From: Actinomycetota bacterium
GTDB lineage: Bacteria; Actinomycetota; Thermoleophilia; RBG-16-64-13
Reading direction: 5' to 3'
Assembly: GCA_003157225.1 (NCBI GenBank)
Contig: PMIZ01000218.1
Coordinates: forward strand, 1 to 10,081
DNA: 10,081 nucleotides
Numbering within the stretch: the stretch's first letter is position 1; each line of letters opens with the position of its first letter. This document shows, one piece after another, positions 1-6,186 of this stretch. The translations under genes were made by a program, and so were the position numbers. The notes below the pieces were generated by a model. The model saw nothing but the letters and a program-made list of their open reading frames with translations. It was not told the origin of the DNA and did no database searches.

Positions 1-1
1 G

Positions 2-553
2 TACCGGGTTGCTCAGGCGTGTAGGCAGCGTGGTCTAGCCGCGTTCCGGTTCAACTTCCGTGGCGTAGGGCAGAGCGGTGGCGCCTTCAGCGGCACCGAG
101 GAGTACCGCGATGTGGAGGCAGCCGCTGCTTTCCTGCGCGGCAGGCTGGCTTCGGCCGTCGGTGATGCCAGCCCTGGGCCGCGGACGCTCCCGCTGGCTC
201 TCGCGGGGTACTCGTTCGGCAGCGTCATGGCCGCTCGAGCAGCCGCCGGCCCCGTGCCGGTGGAAGCCCTGGCGCTCGTGGGCCTCGTCGTCTCGTGGGA
301 GGAGTTTCCTCCGGATACCTTGGAGAGACTGCGGCGTTTCCGCGGGCCGGTGCTGGCGGTATGCGCCGAGAACGACGAACTGGCCCGCCCGGACGAGGTC
401 GAGCGCGCTCTCGCGAGCCTCGGCTTGGACTTGACGCTTGAGGTCATCAAGGGCGCCGGCCACTATTTGGAGGGTCGGCATCGCGAGGTGGGGGAGCTGG
501 TGGCCGACTTCCTGTCGACCCGGCTCCGGCTGCACCGCTACGGCGGTGACTAG
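2..553 (+). CDS. Alpha/beta hydrolase, C-terminal 183 residues (5' end cut by window edge)
   Basis: The reading frame is open to the left edge, so the true start lies outside the window; GTG 113 is internal, because the conserved core begins before it. The first visible residues include RFNFRGVGQSGG (visible residues 16-27), the strand-and-oxyanion segment typical of the COG2945 / dienelactone-hydrolase-like alpha/beta hydrolases. A nucleophile elbow GYSFGS follows, with Ser at visible residue 71, then CAENDE with the probable acid Asp 125 and GAGHYLEG with the catalytic His 154. All three triad residues are therefore present in the expected order and the C-terminus is intact. By comparison with the family roughly 50 N-terminal residues are missing. 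No signal peptide can be judged. The substrate cannot be named; members are cytosolic serine hydrolases acting on ester or related bonds. The stop codon is followed by 61 bases before the rubrerythrin gene. Confidence 0.87.
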   Translation, partial: YRVAQACRQRGLAAFRFNFRGVGQSGGAFSGTEEYRDVEAAAAFLRGRLASAVGDASPGPRTLPLALAGYSFGSVMAARAAAGPVPVEALALVGLVVSWEEFPPDTLERLRRFRGPVLAVCAENDELARPDEVERALASLGLDLTLEVIKGAGHYLEGRHREVGELVADFLSTRLRLHRYGGD

Positions 554-614
554 ACACGTGTCGCTCGGGGTATCTTCTGAGGCGTTTCTGGAGGAGCAAA
601 GGAGGAATGTCTCG
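553..614 (+). promoter_or_regulatory. Rubrerythrin leader: possible promoter, 10-bp palindrome and strong Shine-Dalgarno
   Basis: A perfect 10-bp palindrome GACACGTGTC occupies 553-562, touching the last base of the hydrolase stop codon. TAGACA at 551-556 (5 of 6 to the -35 consensus) and TATCTT at 571-576 (4 of 6 to the -10) are separated by only 14 bases, shorter than the usual 16-18, so the promoter call is weak. AAAGGAGG at 598-605 is a near-perfect ribosome-binding site. It lies 9 bases before ATG 615, but only 1 base before the out-of-frame ATG 607 and 15 bases before ATG 621, and so decides the rubrerythrin start. The Shine-Dalgarno call is firm; the palindrome and promoter are tentative. 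Confidence 0.5.
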
Positions 615-1187
615 ATGGCCATGAAGGGTTCAAAGACCGAGCAGAATCTGATGAAGGCTTTCGCGGGTGAGTCACAGGCCCGCATGCGCTACGGGTTCTA
701 CGCGGATGTCGCGCAGGACGAAGGCTACGTGCAGATAGCGAACATGTTCCGGGAGACCGCCGAGAACGAGCGCTCTCACGCCTACGGGTTCTTCCGCCTG
801 CTGGAGGAGGGCACGCCCGAGTTCACGGCTGCCTATCCCGCAGGGCCCGTGCACGATACCGCGACCAACCTTCGCGCGGCTGCGGATGGGGAGTTGCTCG
901 AGTGGGGCACTCTTTACCCCGGCTTCGCCCAGATAGCCGAAGAGGAAGGCTTCAACAAGGCGGCGGCCTATCTTCGGCACGTGCTGGACGTGGAGAAGCG
1001 CCACGAGACGCGCTACCGGAAGCTTTTGGCGAACCTCGAGAACGCGCGGGTCTTCAGCAGGCAAGCTCCCACTCAGTGGAAGTGCCTCGAATGCGGTCAC
1101 GTGCACGAGGGCTTGGAAGCTCCCAAGGTGTGCCCGGTCTGCGGCAAGCCGCAGGCCTACTTCGAACTGTTCTGCGAGAGCTACTAG
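615..1187 (+). CDS. rbr: Rubrerythrin
   Basis: This is a non-heme diiron peroxidase of the cytosol that reduces hydrogen peroxide to water with electrons relayed through its rubredoxin domain, an oxidative-stress function typical of anaerobes and microaerophiles. The 190-residue protein matches the usual length of about 190. Residues 1-140 form the four-helix ferritin-like domain. The diiron ligands expected from the Desulfovibrio vulgaris enzyme are visible as Glu19, Glu52, His55, Glu93, Glu96, Glu127 and His130. Residues 152-190 are the C-terminal rubredoxin-like domain with two CxxC knuckles, CLEC (157-160) and CPVC (173-176), which bind one FeS4 iron. ATG 615 is chosen because AAAGGAGG lies 9 bases upstream; the in-frame ATG 621 is the alternative. 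The gene stands alone between the hydrolase and the competence operon; none of its usual partners (superoxide reductase, rubredoxin, PerR) is in view. No key residue is missing. Confidence 0.97.
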   Translation: MAMKGSKTEQNLMKAFAGESQARMRYGFYADVAQDEGYVQIANMFRETAENERSHAYGFFRLLEEGTPEFTAAYPAGPVHDTATNLRAAADGELLEWGTLYPGFAQIAEEEGFNKAAAYLRHVLDVEKRHETRYRKLLANLENARVFSRQAPTQWKCLECGHVHEGLEAPKVCPVCGKPQAYFELFCESY

Positions 1188-1250
1188 AGTCTGCCAAGGT
1201 AGGTCTATGGTCGCAGCGGGTGGGACCGGAGCGGGCAGTAGGCTCGCCCC

Positions 1251-1961
1251 ATGGCCTTCATCCCGACAAAGCGACTCTTCGTCTATGTCATCAGCGGCAT
1301 AGTCGTCTTGGCCGCCGGCTCGTTGGGCCTCCTCGCGCTGCGGGATGGTCCGCGCGCTTCCACCGATGCTCTGGTGATCCAGGCCGACGGCGCGGCTGCC
1401 GCACTGAACGTCGCGCCGGGTGTGCTCGCCGGCGGGGCGGCCACGACCAGCACCGAGTCGACCACGACCAGCACGACGCCGGCCAAGATCTGGGTGCAGG
1501 TCGCCGGGGCGGTGCGTCGGCCCGGCGTCTACCAGCTGTTCGAAGGTGCCCGGGTCTTTGAGGCCGTCTCGGCGGCGGGCGGTTTCGCCAGCAACGCCGA
1601 CCAGGAGTCGACTGCGCTCGCCGCGCAGCTGAGCGACGGCTGCCGCGTCTACGTGCCGCGCAAGGGGGAGCCCGCGTCGGGTCAGGTGCAGGCCCCGGTC
1701 CAGTCATCAGCCGGTCTGTCGGAGGGATCGGCCGGCCCGGGCGGCGGAGGAAAAGGCCTGTCTAGCACAGGCCTCGTCCTGCTCAACTCCGCCACCCTGG
1801 AGCAACTCGACTCGCTTCCCGGCGTTGGGCCCGCGCTTGCGCAGCAGATCCTGTCCTACCGAGAGAAGAACGGCCCCTTTACCTCGGTAGACCAACTCGA
1901 CGACGTGCCCGGCATCGGTCCCGCGAAGCTGGAGCAGCTTCGGCCGCTGGTCGGTCTATAG
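1251..1961 (+). CDS. comEA: ComEA, membrane-anchored DNA receptor for competence (SLBB + helix-hairpin-helix)
   Basis: ComEA binds incoming double-stranded DNA on the outer face of the membrane and delivers it to ComEC during natural transformation. The 236-residue protein starts with a short basic stretch and one membrane segment (about residues 9-30), then a variable linker rich in Ala, Thr and Ser (about 36-78). A SLBB domain follows at about 80-137 (IWVQVAGAVRRPGVYQ at its start), then a Gly/Ser-rich spacer (about 140-172), and a DNA-binding helix-hairpin-helix pair begins at LLNSAT near 177. The hairpins LPGVGP (189-194) and VPGIGP (219-224) are both intact. ATG 1251 is preceded by AGTAGG at 1237-1242 with an 8-base gap, and an in-frame stop lies 10 bases upstream, so the start is well bounded. 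It is the first gene of the comEA-comEC-holA operon. Confidence 0.96.
   Translation: MAFIPTKRLFVYVISGIVVLAAGSLGLLALRDGPRASTDALVIQADGAAAALNVAPGVLAGGAATTSTESTTTSTTPAKIWVQVAGAVRRPGVYQLFEGARVFEAVSAAGGFASNADQESTALAAQLSDGCRVYVPRKGEPASGQVQAPVQSSAGLSEGSAGPGGGGKGLSSTGLVLLNSATLEQLDSLPGVGPALAQQILSYREKNGPFTSVDQLDDVPGIGPAKLEQLRPLVGL
1441..1474 (+). repeat. 13-bp direct repeat, period 21, in the ComEA linker
   Basis: The 13-mer CCACGACCAGCAC occurs at 1441-1453 and again, identically, at 1462-1474. The 21-base period equals seven codons, so the repeat keeps the frame and encodes the duplicated TTST pattern of the linker between the membrane anchor and the SLBB domain. It looks like a slippage-type duplication that would lengthen or shorten the linker without breaking the gene. 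Confidence 0.8.
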
Positions 1962-1966
1962 GGAGG
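1961..1966 (+). promoter_or_regulatory. Ribosome-binding site of comEC, touching the comEA stop
   Basis: GGGAGG starts on the last base of the comEA stop codon and lies 5 bases before GTG 1972. It supports the GTG start of comEC and suggests translational coupling with comEA. Confidence 0.75.
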
Positions 1967-1971
1967 CCTGA

Positions 1972-4746
1972 GTGAAGGCCTCTGAGCCGAGTCGAGGCGT
2001 CACACTCAGCGGGCGGCGCGACTCCGCCGCCAGCCGGGCCGGGAACAAGCGAGACCTGATCGACTGGTTCGTGCGCAGGGCCGGAGTGGCTAGGTTCACT
2101 ACGTTTGCGTGCGCCCTCGGACTGGCCATCGCCGCTCTCGCGGGGCCAGGACCCATGCTGGCGCTGACGGGGCTCGTCGGTTCGCTTCTGGCGGCGATCG
2201 CGGGCGCGCTCTGCTCCGCGAGGCGATTGCTGGTTCCGGCGATAGTGCTCGTCGGGTTGTTCGCCGGCTACTTGGGCGGTACCGTCCGGGTCGCCACGCT
2301 CGAGACCAGCCGGCTCGAGGCGCTCGTCGGGCAGACGGTTCGTGCGGAAGTCGTCATTACCGGCGCGGTGCGGTCGTCCTCCGGGTGGCTGAGCGCCACG
2401 GCCGTGGTCCGAAAGCTCGATCCATCCAAGTCAGGTGCTGCGCCCGGTGGCACGCCACAGGTTGCCGCCTCGCTCTCTGCCGCCGCGGACGGCGCTGGAG
2501 AGACGGCTCTCCTCGAAGTGCCGCCGGGTGACGAACCGGGAAAGGCGCCTGCCCTGGCCCAGGGGATGATCCTCGCCCTGACGGGTACCATCGAAGCTCC
2601 TGAAGGGCCCTCCGACACCGGATTCGATCAGGCCAAGCAACTGCGCCATCAGGGTATCGCGGTGGTTCTCCGCACCGGCAAGCCCGCGGGAATCACCTTC
2701 CTGGGGACACGAGGTGGCGTCGCCGGCTGGTTCGATGGCCTTCGCTCGGCCGCCCGGGATCATCTCAGTCGCGGACCAGACGTCCGGGTGGGTGAGGTGC
2801 TCCAGGGCGTCGTGATGCGCGACACAGCCGGTATCGACCAGGATTGGCTCGTCGCCTTTCGGCGGGCGGGCATAGCGCACATGCTTTCTGTCAACGGCCT
2901 TCATGTGGCCAGCTTGGCCGCTATCATGATCGGCCTGATGAGGCTCCTCCGAGCACCTCGCTGGGTGGGCTACCTTGCGGCTGCCGCTGCGGCGCTTCTC
3001 ATGATCCCGTTCGTGGGTGCGTCGCCTTCCGTCGTCAGGGCGGCTGTCATGATCGTGGTCGTACTGGCCGGTCGCTGGGCGGGCAGGGGCAGGGATCAGT
3101 GGCAGGTGCTGGCACTCGCCGCGGCAGTGGTTCTCGCTCTAAATCCGTTCGCCGTGTTCGACGCGGGGTTCCAGCTCTCGTTCGCTGCGCTCGTGGGCAT
3201 CCTCACCCTGGTGAAGACGCTCGAGAAGCTGCTGCGCCGTCTGCCCTCCGGCGTCGCCTCCAACGTGGCCGTCTCTCTGGCCGCGACTGCGGGCACGGCG
3301 CCGGTGGCCTTGCTAGTTTTCGGCGAGACCTCGGTTGTTTCCCCGCTCGCCAACCTGTTGGTCGTCCCGACGCTTCCGCTGATCATGGGTCTGGGCATGG
3401 CCAGCATCTTCCTGGGCTATCTGTGGCACGGATTGAGTGCAGCGCTGGACACGCTGGCTTCCCTGCCAATGACCTGGACCATCCTGGTGTCGCGCCTTAT
3501 GGCCAGAGCGCCCGTGCTTGACACGGCCGGACTGGGGAGGGCCCTCTTCGCTTTGGCCGTCGGGTCGGCGGCCCTTCCGGCGGCACTAGCTCTTGCGGGC
3601 CGCTTGCCGAGGGTGCCGTGGGGCATCCCCTTGCCGTTCTTCAAGCGCACCACTGGGTGGCTACGTGCCCACCGGCCGCGAGACCGCCGCCGGGCGGTCG
3701 CGCTTGCGGGTGGCGTGGTTGTTCTCGGTCTCTTGCTGGGGGTGGTCGCTTACCCAGTCCTTGCTCATGGCTCGGACTCGCTCGCTACGGCGGTACATCG
3801 GACTGCGTGGCCCGACCAGGTAGAGGTGAGGGTCTTGGATGTGGGTCAGGGCAACGCGGTGCTGGTCCGCACTCCGGCTCATCACGCGCTGCTCTTCGAC
3901 GGCGGACCGGAGGGTGACAACCTCTCCGGTCAGCTCCACTCCTTGGGTGTGAGCGACCTCGACCTCGTGGTCATCACCCATCCCCACGCCGACCATTTCG
4001 CCGGCCTGCTCGAAGCCCTGGGCGGGCTGAAAGTGAAGGCCCTGATCGATCACGTGGAGGTCGTGGCAGACGGCCGACAAGCGGCGGCTCGGGCGGGGCC
4101 GGCGCCGGGAAGCGCGGCGACGCCCGACGCCGGCAGCGCTGCCCGGCCGTCGGATCAGTCCGACTACTGGAAAGGGGAACAGGGCTCGGCCACCGAAGCG
4201 GGCTGCTACCTGGAGCTGCGTCGCAAGTTGAGCGCCGAAGGCTGTCAGTACCGGCTGGCCCAGGCAGGAGACTCCATCACCTATGACGGACTGCTGCTGC
4301 GCCTCTTCGCCCCGGCCCGGCCGTTGGTCTTGGTCGACGGTGCCGACCCCTGGGCAGAGGAAGGCGGCCAGCCGTCGGGGGACGAGCTCAATGGTGACTC
4401 GCTCGTGACCGTGCTCAGCGTCGGCAGCGTCGACCTCTTGCTGCCAGGCGACGCCGAGGCCGACACGCTTGCGCGGTACTCGCTCCCGCCGAGCGAAGTG
4501 CTGGTCGTGCCCCACCACGGTAGCCGTGGCGGCGTATCGCTCGACCTTCTCAAGAAGTGGGGGACCCGTATCGCTCTGATTTCCGTGGGTAAGGGCAACT
4601 CCTTCGGGCACCCCAACCCCGGCACCGTTTCCACGCTACAGCAGGTGGCCGGCACCGTCCTTCGCACCGACACCTCAGGTTGGGTATCCTGTAGGGTCAA
4701 AGGGGAAAGCATAGCGATCACCACGGAGAGGGCGCCCACCCAGTGA
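1972..4746 (+). CDS. comEC: ComEC/Rec2 family DNA uptake channel with C-terminal metallo-beta-lactamase-like domain
   Basis: ComEC forms the cytoplasmic-membrane channel through which single-stranded DNA enters during transformation; its metallo-beta-lactamase-like domain is proposed to degrade the non-transported strand. The 924-residue protein shows the full three-part layout. N-terminal membrane helices (about 40-100) are followed by a soluble OB-like domain (about 105-270). The polytopic Competence domain (about 290-570) has HMLSVNGLHV at 303-312 and FDAGFQLSF from 396. After one more helix (about 580-605) comes the hydrolase domain: DVGQG at 623-627, the metal-binding motif HPHADH at 670-675 (His670, His672, Asp674, His675), PGDAEA with Asp827, and PHHGS with His848. 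All key motifs are intact. An Ala/Pro/Gly-rich stretch at about 704-728 sits inside the hydrolase domain. GTG 1972 follows GGGAGG by 5 bases, and the stop overlaps the holA start by four bases. Confidence 0.96.
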   Translation: MKASEPSRGVTLSGRRDSAASRAGNKRDLIDWFVRRAGVARFTTFACALGLAIAALAGPGPMLALTGLVGSLLAAIAGALCSARRLLVPAIVLVGLFAGYLGGTVRVATLETSRLEALVGQTVRAEVVITGAVRSSSGWLSATAVVRKLDPSKSGAAPGGTPQVAASLSAAADGAGETALLEVPPGDEPGKAPALAQGMILALTGTIEAPEGPSDTGFDQAKQLRHQGIAVVLRTGKPAGITFLGTRGGVAGWFDGLRSAARDHLSRGPDVRVGEVLQGVVMRDTAGIDQDWLVAFRRAGIAHMLSVNGLHVASLAAIMIGLMRLLRAPRWVGYLAAAAAALLMIPFVGASPSVVRAAVMIVVVLAGRWAGRGRDQWQVLALAAAVVLALNPFAVFDAGFQLSFAALVGILTLVKTLEKLLRRLPSGVASNVAVSLAATAGTAPVALLVFGETSVVSPLANLLVVPTLPLIMGLGMASIFLGYLWHGLSAALDTLASLPMTWTILVSRLMARAPVLDTAGLGRALFALAVGSAALPAALALAGRLPRVPWGIPLPFFKRTTGWLRAHRPRDRRRAVALAGGVVVLGLLLGVVAYPVLAHGSDSLATAVHRTAWPDQVEVRVLDVGQGNAVLVRTPAHHALLFDGGPEGDNLSGQLHSLGVSDLDLVVITHPHADHFAGLLEALGGLKVKALIDHVEVVADGRQAAARAGPAPGSAATPDAGSAARPSDQSDYWKGEQGSATEAGCYLELRRKLSAEGCQYRLAQAGDSITYDGLLLRLFAPARPLVLVDGADPWAEEGGQPSGDELNGDSLVTVLSVGSVDLLLPGDAEADTLARYSLPPSEVLVVPHHGSRGGVSLDLLKKWGTRIALISVGKGNSFGHPNPGTVSTLQQVAGTVLRTDTSGWVSCRVKGESIAITTERAPTQ

Positions 4747-5720
4747 GCCAACCAGCCCGCCAGCCACTCAAGCCGGCGTATCTGATCGTCGGTGACGATC
4801 TGCCCAAGATCGAGCAGGCGCTCAAACGCCTCAAGACGCGCATCACCGAGCAGTCGGGCAGCGACCTCAACATCGAGGAGTTTGACGCGCGCGTCGACCC
4901 GGCCGGCCAAGTGGTCAACGCGGCCAACACGCTGGCGTTTCTGGGTGGGACCAGGCTTGTTCTGGTACAGGAGGCGCAGGCCTGGCTCAAGGCCGACAAA
5001 GAGGCGGTGGCTGCATACTTGCGGTCTCCCGCCCCCGATGCGTGCCTCACCTTAGTGGCCGAAAAGCTTCCCGCGGCCGATGTGCTCCGAACTGCCATGA
5101 AGGAGCATGGAGAGGTGCTCGAGTATCCCGCGCCCAAAGAGGGGCAGCTTCCTCAATGGCTCGTTCAGGAGGCGGCGAACAGGCTGCACATGGAGCTGGG
5201 CTTCCAGGAGGCGCGGCTGATGGTGCAGCGATGTGGCGACAATCAGAACATTCTTCTGCGGGAGTTGGAGAAGTTGCAGCTCTACGCCGACGGCCGCCGA
5301 GTCACGGCCGATGACATCCGTCTGCTGGCGACGCCCAGTTTCGAGGCCAGCATCTTCGACCTGCTAGATTCGTTGGCCACCGGACGCGGCTCGGCCGCCT
5401 TCGGCGCGGCAGACGAGCTTCTGGCCTCGGGGGAGAGGACCGAGACGCTCTTCAACCGAATTCTCCGCAACTTCCAGAATCTTGGCCGAGTGGCCGCCAT
5501 GCGCGCCGAAGGCATGAAGCAGGAGGCCATCCAGGCCGAATTGAAGATGAAGCCGTACCCCTGCCGCAAGCTCATCGAGCAGGCGGGCCTGCTCGGTCCC
5601 GATGGCATCTCTCGGAGGCTGGCCATTCTCGCCGACACCGACGCCCGCATGAAGGGCATGGGGACGCTTCCGGATGAGATGGAGCTCCAGCTATGCCTGG
5701 GCCGCCTGCTCGGCGCGTGA
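4743..5720 (+). CDS. holA: DNA polymerase III delta subunit (clamp loader)
   Basis: HolA is the subunit of the replicative clamp loader that opens the beta sliding clamp; it is a AAA+-fold protein without its own ATPase site. The 325-residue length fits the family (about 330-345). Recognisable blocks are the N-terminal YLIVGDD (about 14-20) in the degenerate P-loop position, FLGGTRLVLVQEAQ (about 67-80) typical of the first domain, a central helical part including NILLRELEKLQLYADG with VTADDIRLL after it, and the collar-like C-terminal domain beginning near EASIFDLLDSLATG. As expected for delta there is no Walker A lysine motif. The start is GTG 4743, sharing the bases GTGA with the comEC stop; GGAGAGGG at 4725-4732 lies 10 bases upstream, inside comEC. 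This is a conserved passenger of the competence operon and presumably essential. Confidence 0.95.
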   Translation: MSQPARQPLKPAYLIVGDDLPKIEQALKRLKTRITEQSGSDLNIEEFDARVDPAGQVVNAANTLAFLGGTRLVLVQEAQAWLKADKEAVAAYLRSPAPDACLTLVAEKLPAADVLRTAMKEHGEVLEYPAPKEGQLPQWLVQEAANRLHMELGFQEARLMVQRCGDNQNILLRELEKLQLYADGRRVTADDIRLLATPSFEASIFDLLDSLATGRGSAAFGAADELLASGERTETLFNRILRNFQNLGRVAAMRAEGMKQEAIQAELKMKPYPCRKLIEQAGLLGPDGISRRLAILADTDARMKGMGTLPDEMELQLCLGRLLGA

Positions 5721-5809
5721 GAACGCTGTGCGAACCCGCGACCGATGGGCGAAAAGCCACGCGCCGCGCGTCAATAGGCGTGATGAGTCTGTCAGTTGGG
5801 GAAGCGCCG

Positions 5810-5840
5810 AGCGGCGGAGTGACGCCGCTTCAGGAGCGGC
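5810..5840. terminator. Two overlapping hairpins in the holA/rpsT convergent gap, possible bidirectional terminator
   Basis: AGCGGCG (5810-5816) pairs perfectly with CGCCGCT (5823-5829) across a 6-base loop. The same CCGCT arm can instead pair downstream: GCCGCT (5824-5829) with AGCGGC (5835-5840) across a 5-base loop, so the two hairpins exclude each other. The second ends one base past the rpsT stop codon on the minus strand. Neither strand has a T-run after the stem, so intrinsic termination is not certain, although terminators without U-tails are common in GC-rich bacteria. The remaining part of the 121-base gap (5721-5809) shows nothing I recognise. Confidence 0.4.
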
Positions 5841-5841
5841 T

Positions 5842-6102
5842 CTAGAGGTGCAAGAGGAGCCGCGCCACCCTCGACTTCTTGCGCGCCGCGTTGTTGTCGT
5901 GGATCGCGTTGTGGGCGGCAGCCTTGTCGATGGTGGAAGTCAGCTTCTTGGCCGTCTCAGCAGCCGTCTTGGCGTCGCCGGCGGTGAGGGAGTCCTTGAG
6001 GCGCTTGAAGTGCGTCTTGATGGACGACTTGTAGCGCAGGTTCTCCAGCCGCTGCCGCTGGGCGATGCGGACCCGCTTGCGCTGCTGCCTGGTATTAGCC
6101 AA
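5842..6102 (-). CDS. rpsT: 30S ribosomal protein S20
   Basis: S20 binds 16S rRNA in the body of the small ribosomal subunit and acts early in 30S assembly. The 86-residue protein is all-helical and strongly basic, and matches S20 along its length: the N-terminal MANTRQQRKRVRIAQRQR block, the central KTHFKRLKDSLTAGD segment, and the C-terminal signature IHDNNAARKKSRVARLL. The start codon is TTG (6102-6100 on the minus strand): an in-frame TGA stands one codon upstream, no other in-frame start exists, and GGAGGG at 6115-6110 lies 7 bases before it. Escherichia coli rpsT also starts with UUG, where the weak start is part of autogenous translational control. The gene converges on the comEA-comEC-holA operon and is divergent from murJ. 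There is no truncation. Confidence 0.96.
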   Translation of the reverse strand: MANTRQQRKRVRIAQRQRLENLRYKSSIKTHFKRLKDSLTAGDAKTAAETAKKLTSTIDKAAAHNAIHDNNAARKKSRVARLLLHL

Positions 6103-6109
6103 TCTTCAT

Positions 6110-6166
6110 CCCTCCGTCTTCCCTTCAAAGTCCGAGCAGTCTAGCATAACGCTCGCACATGGGCAA
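6110..6166 (-). promoter_or_regulatory. Promoter and Shine-Dalgarno of rpsT
   Basis: Read on the minus strand, TTGCCC (6166-6161, 4 of 6 to the -35) is followed after exactly 17 bases by TAGACT (6143-6138, 4 of 6 to the -10). A TGC sits directly before the -10, giving an extended -10. Transcription would begin near 6131, leaving a leader of about 29 bases that contains GGAGGG at 6115-6110. The geometry is right for a housekeeping sigma factor, but the call rests on pattern alone. Confidence 0.55.
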
Positions 6167-6186
6167 TAACGCCACATACAGCTCCT

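Noticed and set aside
113..553. Hydrolase starting at GTG 113 as a complete gene
   Set aside because: The conserved RFNFRGVGQSGG block lies upstream of this codon in the same open frame, so the gene is cut by the window edge.
438..614. N-terminal extension of the rubrerythrin frame back to 438
   Set aside because: The extension overlaps the conserved 3' end of the hydrolase gene, and the strong SD at 598-605 points to ATG 615.
1188..1250. Separate promoter for the competence operon (TATGGT at 1206-1211)
   Set aside because: No acceptable -35 element lies 16-18 bases upstream; only the weak SD AGTAGG can be supported in this gap.
3661..4611. Long minus-strand open frame (316 codons) antisense to comEC
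   Set aside because: It lies wholly opposite the conserved hydrolase domain of ComEC, shows no recognisable motif, and is the kind of antisense frame that strong G/C third-position bias produces.
5674..6144. Plus-strand open frame across the holA end and rpsT
   Set aside because: It is mostly antisense to rpsT, whose S20 identity is clear, and it has no ribosome-binding site or recognisable domain.
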